Numbered from the stretch's first letter, positions 1-9,036 are shown. The stretch is DNA of 64,000 nt from Cellulomonas hominis (GCF_901521055.1 NZ_CABEGA010000029.1:124001-188000), one strand, 5' to 3'. Notes: generated from the sequence alone by a model not told the origin. Program-made: numbers and translations.

Positions 1-144
1 CCAGACGGCCTTCCACCAGCCGGAGAGCTCCCGGTCGCGGAACAGGTCCCCGATGATCGAGAACAGGGCGAACAGGTACGCGATGAACGCGAACGCCCAC
101 ACGAACCACCAGATGATGTCCCAGAAGTCGGTCCAGAAATCCAT
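1..144 (-). CDS. Small membrane protein, PLDc_N/SHOCT-like N-terminus (partial)
   Basis: Forty-eight codons run from an ATG at 144 to the window edge, so the 3' end is missing. The peptide opens MDFWTDFWDIIWWFVWAF and continues with a hydrophobic, aromatic helix followed by a short charged stretch (FRDRELSGWWKAVW). That pattern matches the N-terminal membrane segment of small actinobacterial proteins annotated as PLDc_N or SHOCT-domain proteins, usually linked to envelope functions. The family call rests on this segment alone. No partner gene is visible upstream of its start. Confidence 0.6.
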   Translation of the reverse strand, partial: MDFWTDFWDIIWWFVWAFAFIAYLFALFSIIGDLFRDRELSGWWKAVW

Positions 145-310
145 CTCGACCACGCCTCTCGAGTCGCGCCGAGAGTCTTCCGGCGGGGTGTCGACGACAT
201 CCCCCGTGCCCTCGGACGCCTCCACCGTAGAACCGCGGGGTGTCCGCGGTCACGCCTTTCCCGGCACCCGCGACGGAATGCGCCGCGCGGGCGCCGGGTT
301 CGCAGTCGGT

Positions 311-1234
311 ATGAAGGCAGTCGTGTACGAGAAGTTCGGCGGGGCCGAGGTCCTGCAGGTCGTCGAGCGCCCGGAGCCGCACATCGGCCCGGACACCGTC
401 CTGGTGAAGGTGGTCGCCGTGGGGCTGAACCCCGTGGACTACAAGGTCCGGGAGGGGTACCTGCAGGGGCTGATCGACACCCACCTGCCCGCAGTGCCCG
501 CGTGGGACGTCGCGGGCGTGGTCGTGAAGCCCGGGCTGGACACCCCGGAGTTCGAGGCCGGCGACGAGATCCTGGCGTACGCGCGCAAGGACGTCGTGTC
601 GGACGGGACGCTCGCGGAGTACGTGTCCGTGCCGGTGCGCACCGCCGCGAAGAAGCCCGCGGGCCTGTCGTTCGAGGCGGCGGCGGGCCTGCCGCTCGCG
701 GGGCTGACCGCGCTGCAGACGGTGCGCCGCTCGGGGCTCGGCGAGGGGTCGACGGTGCTGGTGCACGCGGCCGCCGGCGGTGTCGGGTCCATCGCCGTGC
801 AGCTCGCGGTGCACGCCGGGGCGCGCGTCGTCGGGACGGCGTCGGAGGGCAACCACGCGTACCTGCGCGAGCTCGGCGCGGAGCCGGTGGCGTACGGCGA
901 CGGGCTCGTCGAGGCTGCGCGGGCCGTCGCGCCCGGGGGCTTCGACGTGATCCTCGACTACGTCGGCGGCCAGGCGATCGACACCGCCCCGGACCTGCTG
1001 GCCCCGGGCGGCACCATCGTGTCGATCACCGACGCGCGGGCCCGCGACGAGCTGGGCGGCCAGTACGTCTGGGTACGCCCCGACCCCGCCGGCCTGGCCG
1101 AGCTCGCGGACCTCGCGGCGCGGGGGGTCGTGCAGGTCGAGGTCTCGCAGACCTTCGACCTCGACCACGCCGCGGACGCGTTCCGCGCCCTGGAGACCGG
1201 GCACACGCGCGGCAAGATCGTCGTCACGGTCTGA
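311..1234 (+). CDS. NADP-dependent medium-chain oxidoreductase (quinone oxidoreductase type)
   Basis: This 307-residue protein belongs to the zinc-independent quinone oxidoreductase branch of the medium-chain dehydrogenases, which transfer hydride from NADPH to quinones or enones. The N-terminal GroES-like domain (about residues 1-120) includes the typical GLNPVDYKVREG segment. The Rossmann domain carries the nucleotide-binding motif AAGGVGS at 154-160. The catalytic-zinc cysteine/histidine set is absent, as expected for this branch. The ATG at 311 is chosen because homology begins at MKAVVYEKFGG; the open frame upstream is low-complexity. It appears monocistronic, with the ABC operon convergent 55 bp downstream. 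Confidence 0.85.
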   Translation: MKAVVYEKFGGAEVLQVVERPEPHIGPDTVLVKVVAVGLNPVDYKVREGYLQGLIDTHLPAVPAWDVAGVVVKPGLDTPEFEAGDEILAYARKDVVSDGTLAEYVSVPVRTAAKKPAGLSFEAAAGLPLAGLTALQTVRRSGLGEGSTVLVHAAAGGVGSIAVQLAVHAGARVVGTASEGNHAYLRELGAEPVAYGDGLVEAARAVAPGGFDVILDYVGGQAIDTAPDLLAPGGTIVSITDARARDELGGQYVWVRPDPAGLAELADLAARGVVQVEVSQTFDLDHAADAFRALETGHTRGKIVVTV

Positions 1235-1289
1235 CCGGTCCGCGGCGCCCCGCACCCCGGGGCGCCGCAGGCCCGGCCCGCCCGCGGCG

Positions 1290-2897
1290 TCAGAACGCGC
1301 GGGCCGCGACCAGGTCCCGCGTGACGTCGTGCCGGGGGGCGCCGAGCACCTCGGCGACCGTGCCCTGCTCGACGACGCCGCCGGCGCTCATGACGAGCAC
1401 CCGGTCGCACACCCGCCGGACCACGCCGAGGTCGTGGGAGACGAGCACCATCGCGATCCCGTGCTCGCGCCGCAGCTCCACCAGCAGGTCGAGCACCGCC
1501 GCCTGCACCTGCACGTCGAGCGCGGACACCGGCTCGTCCAGCAGCAGCACCCGCGGGTCCGACGCGAGCGCCCGGGCGATCGCGACGCGCTGCCGCTGAC
1601 CGCCCGAGAGCGTGCGCGGCCGGCGGTCCAGCACCGACGCGGGCAGGTGCACCCGGTCGAGCAGCGCCGTCGCCGCCGCGTCCCGGTCCGCGCGGGCCGG
1701 GGGCCGCGGCGCCGTCGCGAGGGCGGACCGCAGCACGTCCCGCACGGTCAGGCGCGGGTCGACGGTGCCGAGCGGGTCCTGGGGCACCAGCCGCACCCCG
1801 GAGCGCAGCGGCCGGCGCGCGCGCTCGGGCAGCGCGGACCACGGCCGGCCGTCGAGCAGCACCTCCCCCGCGTCGGGGACGTCGGCGGCGAGCAGCAGGC
1901 GGGCGAGCGTGGTCTTGCCCGAGCCGGACTCGCCGACCAGCCCGACGGCCTCGCCGGCCCGGACCTGCACGTCCACGCCGTCGACCGCGTCGACCCTGCC
2001 GCCCTCGGGCAGCGGGAACGCCCGCCGCAGACCGCGCCCCTCGAGGACGATCTCCCCCGGCGGCGGCATCGCGCCGGGCCCCTCGCCCAGCCGTGCGGCG
2101 GCCACGAGGTCGCGGGTGTACTGCTCCTGCGGCGCGTCCAGGACCGCAGCCGTCGCGCCCTCCTCGACGACGAGCCCGTCGCGGAGCACCACGACGCGGT
2201 CCGCGACCCGCGCGACGGCACCGAGGTCGTGCGTCACCAGCAGCACGGCCGTCCCGCGGTCGCGCAGACCCGCGAGCAGGTCCAGCACCCGGGCGGCGAC
2301 GGTCGCGTCGAGCGCGGTGGTCGGCTCGTCCGCGACGAGCAGGGGCGGGTCCGCGACCAGCGCGGACGCGATCAGGGCGCGCTGCCGCATGCCGCCCGAC
2401 AGCTCGCCCGGCCGCTGCCGCGCGCGCACCGCCGGGTCCGGCAGGCCGGCGTCCGCCAGCGCCGCCAGCACCCGCTCCGCGCGGTCCACCCGTGACGGCC
2501 GGGAGCCACCGGGCCGCGGCACGTCGAGCGCCTCGCCGACCTCCGCGCCGACGGTGCGCAGGGGGTCCAGCGACCCGAGCGCGTCCTGCAGGACCAGGCC
2601 GACGTCCCGCCCGCGCACGGACCGCCACTGGCGCGCGGTGAGCGCGGCGGCGTCCCGGCCCAGCAGCCGGAACCGCTCCGCACGGACCTGCGCCCGGGCG
2701 CCCTCGGCCGCGAGCCCGACGAGCGTCCGGGCCAGGACCGACTTGCCGGCCCCGGAACCGCCGACCACGGCCACGCACTCCCCGGGGCCGACGCGGAGGT
2801 CGACGCCGCGCAGCACCTCGGGGCCGCCGGGGAACTGCACCCGCAGTCCGGCGACGTCCAGCACGGCCTCGCCGGCCCGGCCCCCCGCCCGCGTCAC
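1290..2897 (-). CDS. ABC importer, fused double ATPase (DppD-DppF type)
   Basis: This 535-residue protein is two ABC ATPase domains in one chain, powering a peptide/nickel-type (family 5) importer. The first Walker A is GGSGAGKS (46-53) with signature LSGGMRQR and Walker B LLVADEP. The second half has GESGSGKT, LSGGQRQR and LLLDEP. Most relatives split these into DppD and DppF, although fusions are known in actinobacteria. The GTG start at 2897 overlaps the stop of the permease gene by GTGA, indicating translational coupling. It is the last gene of a four-gene minus-strand operon. The substrate cannot be read from the ATPase. Confidence 0.9.
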   Translation of the reverse strand: MTRAGGRAGEAVLDVAGLRVQFPGGPEVLRGVDLRVGPGECVAVVGGSGAGKSVLARTLVGLAAEGARAQVRAERFRLLGRDAAALTARQWRSVRGRDVGLVLQDALGSLDPLRTVGAEVGEALDVPRPGGSRPSRVDRAERVLAALADAGLPDPAVRARQRPGELSGGMRQRALIASALVADPPLLVADEPTTALDATVAARVLDLLAGLRDRGTAVLLVTHDLGAVARVADRVVVLRDGLVVEEGATAAVLDAPQEQYTRDLVAAARLGEGPGAMPPPGEIVLEGRGLRRAFPLPEGGRVDAVDGVDVQVRAGEAVGLVGESGSGKTTLARLLLAADVPDAGEVLLDGRPWSALPERARRPLRSGVRLVPQDPLGTVDPRLTVRDVLRSALATAPRPPARADRDAAATALLDRVHLPASVLDRRPRTLSGGQRQRVAIARALASDPRVLLLDEPVSALDVQVQAAVLDLLVELRREHGIAMVLVSHDLGVVRRVCDRVLVMSAGGVVEQGTVAEVLGAPRHDVTRDLVAARAF

Positions 2898-3754
2898 GCG
2901 GCCACCGCCCCGACGCGCCGCCCCAGGACCGTCAGGGACGCCGCCGTCACGGTGATCGCGAGCCCGGGGAACACGGTCAGCCACCACGCGGTGTCGATGT
3001 ACACCCGGCCGGCGTTGAGCATCGCGCCCCACTCCGGCGACGGCGGCAGCGTCCCCAGGCCGAGGAAGCTCAGCGCGCACACCCACACGACGGCCTGCCC
3101 GATCCCGAGGGTCGCGACGGACACCAGCGGCCACAGGGTGTTGGGCACGACGTGCCGGAGCAGCACCCGCGCCGGCCCGTGCCCCTCCAGGCGCGCGGCC
3201 TCCACGTAGCCGCTGGACGCGACCGACCGGACCCGTGCCCGGAGCATCCGCGCGTACCCGGGCGCCGTCGCCGCGCCGACCGCCAGCACGGACGCCTCGA
3301 CGCCCGCGCCCAGCACCGCGACGAGCAGCAGCGCCAGCACCAGGGTCGGCAGCGCGAACAGCACCTCCAGCACCCGGCCGATCGCGGCGTCCAGCCAGCG
3401 CGGTCCCAGCCCGGCGGCGAACCCGAGCACGAGCCCCGCCCCGACGCCGATGGCCGTGGCCGCAGCGCCGATGCCCAGGGAGGCGGCGGCGCCGTGCACG
3501 ACGCGCGTGTAGACGTCGCGGCCGGACTCGTCGGTGCCGAACCAGTGTGCGGCGCCCGGGGCGGTGAAGGCCGCCCGCGCGGCGATGGCGTTCGGGTCGC
3601 CCGGTGCGAGGACGTCCGGCCACAGCACGGCGACGACCATCCAGACGACCGCGAGCGCCGCCAGCACCCCGGGGACGCCGAGACCGCGCAGGACCACGCC
3701 GGTGCGGCCGGCCGGACGGACGGCACGCGCCCGGTCGAGCGTCGCGGCGGTCAT
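2894..3754 (-). CDS. ABC importer permease, DppC-like
   Basis: This 286-residue inner-membrane permease has the family-5 DppC hallmarks: an N-terminal helix, the periplasmic-loop segment HWFGTDESGRDVYTR, and the EAA loop (VEAARLEGHGPARVLLRHVVPN) that contacts the ATPase. About six transmembrane helices can be read. Its ATG at 3754 overlaps the TGA of the upstream permease (ATGA), and its own stop overlaps the start of the ATPase gene. The complete operon order is binding protein, DppB-like, DppC-like, fused ATPase. Confidence 0.9.
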   Translation of the reverse strand: MTAATLDRARAVRPAGRTGVVLRGLGVPGVLAALAVVWMVVAVLWPDVLAPGDPNAIAARAAFTAPGAAHWFGTDESGRDVYTRVVHGAAASLGIGAAATAIGVGAGLVLGFAAGLGPRWLDAAIGRVLEVLFALPTLVLALLLVAVLGAGVEASVLAVGAATAPGYARMLRARVRSVASSGYVEAARLEGHGPARVLLRHVVPNTLWPLVSVATLGIGQAVVWVCALSFLGLGTLPPSPEWGAMLNAGRVYIDTAWWLTVFPGLAITVTAASLTVLGRRVGAVAA

Positions 3755-4776
3755 CCGAGCACCGCCGGCTCCCCTGCGCCGGGCACGCGCGCACCCGGGG
3801 CGCCGGACGTGCCGGGGGCACCAGCCGCCCCCCGCAGGCGCGGGTCCAGCGCCCGCTCGGCGAGGTCGACCAGCAGCATCACCAGCACGTACGCGACGGC
3901 GACCACGACGACGGCCCCGACCACCACGGGCACGTCCCGCTGCATCGTCGCGTCGAGCAGCAGCCGGCCCAGACCGGGGCGGCCGAAGAGCGTCTCCACC
4001 ACCACGGCGCCGCTGAGCAGGGACCCGAACGCCCAGCCGGACAGCGACACCGCGGGCAGCACCCCGTGCCGCAGGGTGTGGCGCCACAGCACCCGCGTCG
4101 GCGACGCCCCGCGCGCGCGGGCGCTGGTGGCGAACGGCGCGGCGGCGGCCTCCTCCAGGGAGTCCCGCATCACCTGGCCGAGGAACCCCGCGACGGGCAC
4201 GGCGAGCGTCAGGGTCGGCAGCACGAGCCCGGCCGGGTCGGTACCGCTGCTCGTGGCGGGGAACCAGCCCAGCGTCGAGGAGAACACCACGATGAGCACC
4301 GCCCCCAGCCAGAAGTGCGGGACCACCGCGGCGACCACCTCGGCGCCGCGCAGCACGGCCGCGCAGGCCCGCCCGACCGGGCCCGTCGCCCGGACGGCGA
4401 GCGTCGCGACCGCGAGCGCCAGCACCCACGCGACGACGAGCGCGAGCACGGCGAGCAGCATCGTCCCGGGCAGCTGCTCGGCGAGCAGGTCCGCGACGGG
4501 CACCTTGCGGGAGTACGAGTCCCCGAGGTCGAGCGTCAGCACCCGCCACAGCTGCACGAGGTACTGGACGAGCAGCGGCTGGTCGAGCCCGTACTCGGCC
4601 CGCGCCCGCTCGACCGCCTCCGGCCCGGCCTGCGAGCCCGGTCCGCCGAGGATGGCCTCGGTCGGGTCCCCGCCGGCGGCCCGCAGGGCGAAGAACACCG
4701 CGGTGGCGACGACCCACGCGACCAGCACGGCGGAGCCGAGGCGGCCGAGCAGCCAGCGGAGCCACCCCGGCGTCAT
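3751..4776 (-). CDS. ABC importer permease, DppB-like
   Basis: This 341-residue permease is the DppB-type partner of the DppC-like subunit. An N-terminal helix (RLGSAVLVAWVVATAVFFALR) is followed by the usual large external loop containing GLDQPLLVQYLVQLW and then a five-helix core with an EAA-type loop (FATSARARGASPTRVLWRH). The ATG at 4776 lies 8 bases after the stop of the binding-protein gene; any longer frame would run through that gene in a shadow frame. Substrate is unassigned: members of this family carry peptides, nickel chelates, glutathione or opines. Confidence 0.9.
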   Translation of the reverse strand: MTPGWLRWLLGRLGSAVLVAWVVATAVFFALRAAGGDPTEAILGGPGSQAGPEAVERARAEYGLDQPLLVQYLVQLWRVLTLDLGDSYSRKVPVADLLAEQLPGTMLLAVLALVVAWVLALAVATLAVRATGPVGRACAAVLRGAEVVAAVVPHFWLGAVLIVVFSSTLGWFPATSSGTDPAGLVLPTLTLAVPVAGFLGQVMRDSLEEAAAAPFATSARARGASPTRVLWRHTLRHGVLPAVSLSGWAFGSLLSGAVVVETLFGRPGLGRLLLDATMQRDVPVVVGAVVVVAVAYVLVMLLVDLAERALDPRLRGAAGAPGTSGAPGARVPGAGEPAVLG

Positions 4777-4784
4777 CGCGGTCG

Positions 4785-6446
4785 TCAGGCCCCCAGCCGC
4801 GCGTCGAGGAACGTCGGCGTCGACACCGTGTCGAGGGTCCGCACGCCCGTCACGCCACGGGTGAGGAAGTGGTTCTGCTGGTCGTAGAGCGGGAGGATGT
4901 AGTAGCCCTCGAGCACGATCTTCTGCGCCTGCTCGTAGAGGTCCGCGCGCTCGGCGTCGTCCGACGTGGTCGCGGCGCGGTCCAGCAGGTCGTCCAGCGC
5001 CGGGTCGGTGACGCCGGCGTGGTTCGCGAAGTACCCGCTGGGCGCGGGGACGGTGCCCTCCGAGTGGTAGAGGATCCGCAGGACGTCCGGGCCCACCTTC
5101 GTGTACGGCGCGGACACGGCCTCGTACTCGTGGGCGCCCAGGGCGCCGTACCAGCCGGACAGGTCCATCGGCTCCAGGACGACCTCGAAACCGACCTCCT
5201 TGGTGTTCGCCTGGATCTGCTCGAACAGCGACTGCTCCGCCGCGACCGACTGGTTGGTGCTCACCGGGAACCGCACGGTCAGGCGCTGCCCGTCCCTGGT
5301 GCGGTACCCCTCGTCGTCGCGCTCCGTCCAGCCCGCCTCGTCCAGCAGCGCGTCGGCCGCGTCGGCGTCGGTCGTGAACAGGTCCGCGTCGGAGTACGCG
5401 ACCGGCTCGACGCTGGACAGCGGGGAGGTCGAGCGCGTGGCCGTGCCGGCGAACAGCGTCTCGATGCCCGGCTCCGGGTCGGCCGCGCGGACGAACGCCT
5501 CGCGCACCCGCACGTCGTCGAACGGCGCCTGCAGGCTGTTCAGCTCGATGCGGTTGGACGACCCGGGCCGCGGGGCGTCGACGTGCGTGATGTCCCCGCC
5601 CTCGTCGGCCTGCGCGATGGCGTCGGGCTGCGGGTTGTCGATCACCTGCACCTCGCCGGAGCGCAGCGCCGCGTACCGGGTCGCGGCGTCGGGGATGAAC
5701 CGCCACACGATCTGGTCGAGGTGCGCGACGCCGTCGTGGTCGGACTGCGGGTCCCGGTTGACGTACTCGTCGTTGCGGACCAGCACGACCTGCTGCTGCG
5801 GCGTCCACTCGTCCACGACGAACGGGCCCGTGCCGACCGGCTCCGCGCAGTTCGCGTCCATGCCGCGGGCGATCCCCGCCGGCGACTCCATCGCGGTCCA
5901 CTGCTGGCTGAGCGACTCCAGCAGCGCCGCGTCCGGCTCGGTCAGGTGGAACCGCGCGTGCGTCGCGTCGACGACCTCGACCTGCTGGACCTTCTGCATC
6001 GCCAGGTAGCCCGTCGACGACTGCGTGTCCGGGTCCTGCAGGTGCTCCACGTTGACCTTGACGGCCTCCGCGTCGAACGGCGTGCCGTCGGTGAACGTGA
6101 CGTCGTCGGCCAGCGTGAAGTCCCAGGTGAGGCCGTCCTCGGACGTGGTCCACTCCGTCGCGAGCCACGGCAGGATCGTCCCGTCGGCGTCGCGCCCGAC
6201 CAGCGGCTCGAGGTACTGGGTGCTGATCAGCGCCTGGGGGTAGTTGCCGCCCACGTGCGGGTCGAGGCAGGTCGGCTCGGCGTCGCCGGTGGCGTAGACC
6301 AGGGTGCCGCCGTCGGTCGTCGCGGCGGCGTCGTCGGAGCCGCCCGAGCCGCCCGAGCCGCCGGAGCAGGCGGCGAGGGTCAGGACGAGGCCGCCGGCCA
6401 GGGCGCCGGCGAGGCGCGCACGGGTGGGTCGCAGCGAGTGGAGCAC
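4785..6446 (-). CDS. ABC importer substrate-binding lipoprotein, family 5
   Basis: This 553-residue lipoprotein is the extracytoplasmic receptor of the importer. The GTG start at 6446 gives a short positive N-region and lipobox LAAC with the lipidated cysteine at residue 27, followed by a Gly/Ser linker. The mature part shows SBP_bac_5 features such as YLEPLVGRDADGTILPWLATEW and FTDGTPFDAEAVKVNVEH. It heads the operon and is divergent from a TetR gene. A 21-bp palindrome sits just upstream of its start, so repression by that TetR protein is likely. Confidence 0.9.
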   Translation of the reverse strand: MLHSLRPTRARLAGALAGGLVLTLAACSGGSGGSGGSDDAAATTDGGTLVYATGDAEPTCLDPHVGGNYPQALISTQYLEPLVGRDADGTILPWLATEWTTSEDGLTWDFTLADDVTFTDGTPFDAEAVKVNVEHLQDPDTQSSTGYLAMQKVQQVEVVDATHARFHLTEPDAALLESLSQQWTAMESPAGIARGMDANCAEPVGTGPFVVDEWTPQQQVVLVRNDEYVNRDPQSDHDGVAHLDQIVWRFIPDAATRYAALRSGEVQVIDNPQPDAIAQADEGGDITHVDAPRPGSSNRIELNSLQAPFDDVRVREAFVRAADPEPGIETLFAGTATRSTSPLSSVEPVAYSDADLFTTDADAADALLDEAGWTERDDEGYRTRDGQRLTVRFPVSTNQSVAAEQSLFEQIQANTKEVGFEVVLEPMDLSGWYGALGAHEYEAVSAPYTKVGPDVLRILYHSEGTVPAPSGYFANHAGVTDPALDDLLDRAATTSDDAERADLYEQAQKIVLEGYYILPLYDQQNHFLTRGVTGVRTLDTVSTPTFLDARLGA

Positions 6447-6490
6447 GGGGTCCGCCTTCGGGTCCGGGGTCGGCGCGGCACTCGGCGCCG

Positions 6491-6511
6491 TTGTTGCACT
6501 GCGTCCAACAA
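6491..6511. promoter_or_regulatory. Candidate TetR operator between importer and tetR
   Basis: A 21-bp interrupted palindrome, TTGTTG-N9-CAACAA with further matches (AC/GT) in the inner part, lies in the 118-bp gap between the divergent binding-protein and tetR genes. On the minus strand a TATTGT hexamer at 6508-6513 could be the -10 element of the importer promoter, overlapping the palindrome. The location and symmetry are what a TetR dimer would bind. Binding itself is inferred. Confidence 0.55.
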
Positions 6512-6564
6512 TAGGCCCGGTCAGGCGCGTCGACCCGACTCCGCGGTGTGATCCGCGTCCTACG

Positions 6565-7161
6565 ATGACGGGCGTGCCCGACCCCGCCGCCCGCCGCACG
6601 GGCCGACCGCCGGCCTCGTCCCGCGCGATGCTGGAGGAGGCCGCGGGCGAGCTGTTCCTGGAGCGCGGCTACGCCGCGACCTCCGTCGCGGACATCACGC
6701 AGCGCGCGGGCGTCAGCCGCAGCACCTTCTTCAACTACTTCCCCGCCAAGTCCGACCTCCTGTGGGCCGGGTTCGACGAGCGCGTCGACCGGCTGCGCGC
6801 CGCACTGGCCGGGCGGACGTCCGGCACCGTCGGGGAGGCCGTCGCACGTGCCCTGCACGAGCTGGCCGCCGACCTGCCCGCGGAGCACGTCGCGCTCGCC
6901 TTCACCCAGGCCGACGCGATGGGCCTCGGCGACGACCTCCGGCTCGCGGCCGCGCGCCGGACCGCCGACCTGGGCGGGGTGCTCGCCGCCTACGCGGCCG
7001 CGCGGGGGGTCGAGCCGCTGCACGCGCGCGTCGCCGGGACGGCGTGGGCCGGGGCGCTGGTGGCGGCGGTCGAGGCCTGGGCGCACGCCGGCGCCGGGCG
7101 GACTCGGCTTCCGGAGCTGCTGGACCGGGCGCTGGCGCCGGTGCGGGCCGCGCTGGACTGA
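6565..7161 (+). CDS. TetR-family transcriptional regulator
   Basis: This protein of about 198 residues has an N-terminal TetR helix-turn-helix (SVADITQRAGVSRSTFFNYFPAKSDLL, about 40-66) and a helical ligand-binding C-terminal region without a recognisable ligand class. It is divergent from the family-5 ABC importer and probably represses it, possibly with autoregulation, through the palindrome at 6491-6511. The ATG at 6565 is used; a GTG at 6574 in the same frame is an alternative. Confidence 0.85.
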   Translation: MTGVPDPAARRTGRPPASSRAMLEEAAGELFLERGYAATSVADITQRAGVSRSTFFNYFPAKSDLLWAGFDERVDRLRAALAGRTSGTVGEAVARALHELAADLPAEHVALAFTQADAMGLGDDLRLAAARRTADLGGVLAAYAAARGVEPLHARVAGTAWAGALVAAVEAWAHAGAGRTRLPELLDRALAPVRAALD

Positions 7162-7221
7162 CCACCCGCCCCGCGAACGGGCCTGTGGACGACGGCCTTG
7201 CGCCTTCCCACTGCGCCGCCC

Positions 7222-7235
7222 ACAAGTTACCTTGT
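7222..7235. promoter_or_regulatory. Inverted repeat ACAAG-TTAC-CTTGT
   Basis: Perfect 5-bp arms separated by 4 bases lie 48 bp upstream of the small gene at 7284. The A/T-rich sequence stands out in this GC-rich region, so it could be an operator or part of the promoter. No protein has been assigned to it. Confidence 0.35.
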
Positions 7236-7283
7236 ACCAGCCGGGCACCCTGCCCGCACGAAGTTCCTCCGGAGGTGACGACG

Positions 7284-7556
7284 ATGCCCCGATCGCTCGA
7301 CGAGATCCTGGCCAGGTCCGAGCAGCTCGCCGACGAGTTCGAGTCCTACGAGCCGGAGCCGGGCGACCGCGGGACCGTCTCGCCCGTCACCGCGGTGCGC
7401 CTCGCGGCCTACCGGCGCGCGGAGGCGGAGCGCGACCTCGCCGACGCGATCGCCGCCGCGCGGCAGGAGCACACGTCGTGGAAGGTCATCGGGGAGCTGG
7501 TCGGCACGTCCGGCGAAGCCGCGCGGCAGCGGTACGGCAAGCACGTCGGCGACTGA
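7284..7556 (+). CDS. Small hypothetical protein with HTH-like C-terminus
   Basis: This 90-residue acidic protein starts at an ATG preceded by a strong GGAGG at 7271. The N-terminal half is rich in Asp/Glu and probably helical. The C-terminal segment TSWKVIGELVGTSGEAARQR resembles the helix-turn-helix of small actinobacterial DNA-binding proteins, where a Trp-x-x-Ile-Gly turn precedes the recognition helix. No toxin gene is adjacent, so an antitoxin role has no direct support. I do not recognise a named family. Confidence 0.65.
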   Translation: MPRSLDEILARSEQLADEFESYEPEPGDRGTVSPVTAVRLAAYRRAEAERDLADAIAAARQEHTSWKVIGELVGTSGEAARQRYGKHVGD

Positions 7557-7634
7557 CGGCGGCGGGTCGTCCGTCCGGCACGTCACAGCACCGGCGGTCG
7601 CCGCGCCTCACCCGGTGTTCCTAGGATCAGGGTC

Positions 7635-9017
7635 ATGAGCGACTCCGGACTGCGGCAGGCCCAGGACAAGATGGCGGCGGCGGGCGTCGCCCCCACCGCC
7701 ATCGACGTGTTCACCCACTACTACCGCGAGCTCGAGGCGGGGGCGACCGGCCTCATCCCCGAGGGCACCATCGACCCGCTGCTGGACCCGCCGAAGCTGG
7801 CGGACCTCGACATCGACCCCGAGGCGGCGCGCGAGGCCTTCGCGAAGACCGCCGTCATCAAGCTCAACGGCGGCCTCGGCACCTCGATGGGCATGGACAA
7901 GGCGAAGTCGCTGCTGGAGGTGCGCGACGGGAAGACGTTCCTCGACCTCATCGTCGAGCAGGTGCAGCACGCGCGCGCCGAGACCGGCGCCCGGCTCCCG
8001 CTGATCCTCATGAACTCGTTCCGCACCCAGGAGGACTCGCTCGCCGCGCTGGCGAAGCACGAGGGCCTCGCGGTCGACGGCCTGCCCCTGGACTTCCTGC
8101 AGAACCAGGAGCCGAAGCTCCTCACCTCGGACCTGACCCCGGTGTCCTGGCCGGCCGACCCGACGCTCGAGTGGTGCCCCCCGGGCCACGGGGACCTGTA
8201 CACGGCGCTGCTCGCGTCCGGCGTGCTGCAGCAGCTGCTCGACGCGGGCTTCCGGTACGCCTCGGTGTCGAACTCCGACAACCTGGGCGCTGCGCCGGAC
8301 CCGACGATCGCCGGCTGGTTCGCCGCGTCGGGCGCCCCGTACGCCGCGGAGCTGTGCCGCCGCACCGCCGCGGACCGCAAGGGCGGGCACCTCGCGGTCC
8401 GGAAGTCCGACGGCCGCCTCATCCTGCGCGACACCGCGCAGACCCCGGCGGACGAGATGGACTACTTCACCGACGAGCACCGGCACCCGTACTTCCACAC
8501 GAACAACCTGTGGTTCGACCTGGAGCAGATCGCCGCGGCGCTGGAGGCCCGGGGCGCCGTGCTCGGCCTGCCGCTGATCCGCAACGTCAAGACGGTCGAC
8601 CCGACGGACCCCTCCTCCCCCGAGGTGTTCCAGATCGAGACCGCCATGGGCGCCGCCATCGAGGTGTTCGAGGGCGCGACGGCCATCGCCGTGGGCCGGG
8701 AGCGGTTCCTGCCCGTCAAGACCACCAACGACCTGCTGCTGATCCGGTCCGACGCGTACGACCTGGCCGAGGACTCGACGCTGCGGCTGGCGGTCGAGAA
8801 GGCCCCGCTCGTGGACCTCGACACGAAGGTCTACAAGACCGTCGGGAAGTTCGAGCAGCGGTTCGCCGGCGGTGCCCCGTCGCTGCGCGGCGCGACGTCG
8901 TTCACTGTGCACGGCGACTGGACGTTCGGCGCGGGCGTCGTCGCGACGGGCACGGCGGTCGTCGAGGCCGACGGCGCACCCGGCCAGATCCCGGCGGGCA
9001 CGACGATCGAGGGCTGA
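7635..9017 (+). CDS. UTP--glucose-1-phosphate uridylyltransferase (UDPGP family)
   Basis: This 460-residue enzyme makes UDP-glucose from UTP and glucose-1-phosphate, feeding cell-wall glycans, trehalose and galactose metabolism. It belongs to the eukaryote-like UDPGP family rather than bacterial GalU: the nucleotide-binding loop is KLNGGLGTSMGMDKAKSLLE (about 76-95), and NSDNLGA supplies the metal-binding region. Length is close to actinobacterial members. The ATG at 7635 follows a GGATCAGGG stretch. A bidirectional hairpin separates it from the convergent surface-protein gene. Confidence 0.9.
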   Translation: MSDSGLRQAQDKMAAAGVAPTAIDVFTHYYRELEAGATGLIPEGTIDPLLDPPKLADLDIDPEAAREAFAKTAVIKLNGGLGTSMGMDKAKSLLEVRDGKTFLDLIVEQVQHARAETGARLPLILMNSFRTQEDSLAALAKHEGLAVDGLPLDFLQNQEPKLLTSDLTPVSWPADPTLEWCPPGHGDLYTALLASGVLQQLLDAGFRYASVSNSDNLGAAPDPTIAGWFAASGAPYAAELCRRTAADRKGGHLAVRKSDGRLILRDTAQTPADEMDYFTDEHRHPYFHTNNLWFDLEQIAAALEARGAVLGLPLIRNVKTVDPTDPSSPEVFQIETAMGAAIEVFEGATAIAVGRERFLPVKTTNDLLLIRSDAYDLAEDSTLRLAVEKAPLVDLDTKVYKTVGKFEQRFAGGAPSLRGATSFTVHGDWTFGAGVVATGTAVVEADGAPGQIPAGTTIEG

Positions 9018-9036
9018 CCCCGGCGTTCGACCACGC

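Noticed and set aside
53-310. N-terminal extension of the oxidoreductase reading frame by 86 residues
   Set aside because: The extension is low-complexity, overlaps the start region of the minus-strand membrane protein and lacks family similarity; the family start MKAVVYEKFG is at 311.
502-1599. Long Arg-rich open frames inside the oxidoreductase and ABC genes
   Set aside because: In DNA of this GC content, frames out of register with real genes stay open by chance and give Arg/Gly/Ala-rich products. No domain is visible and they overlap strongly supported genes.
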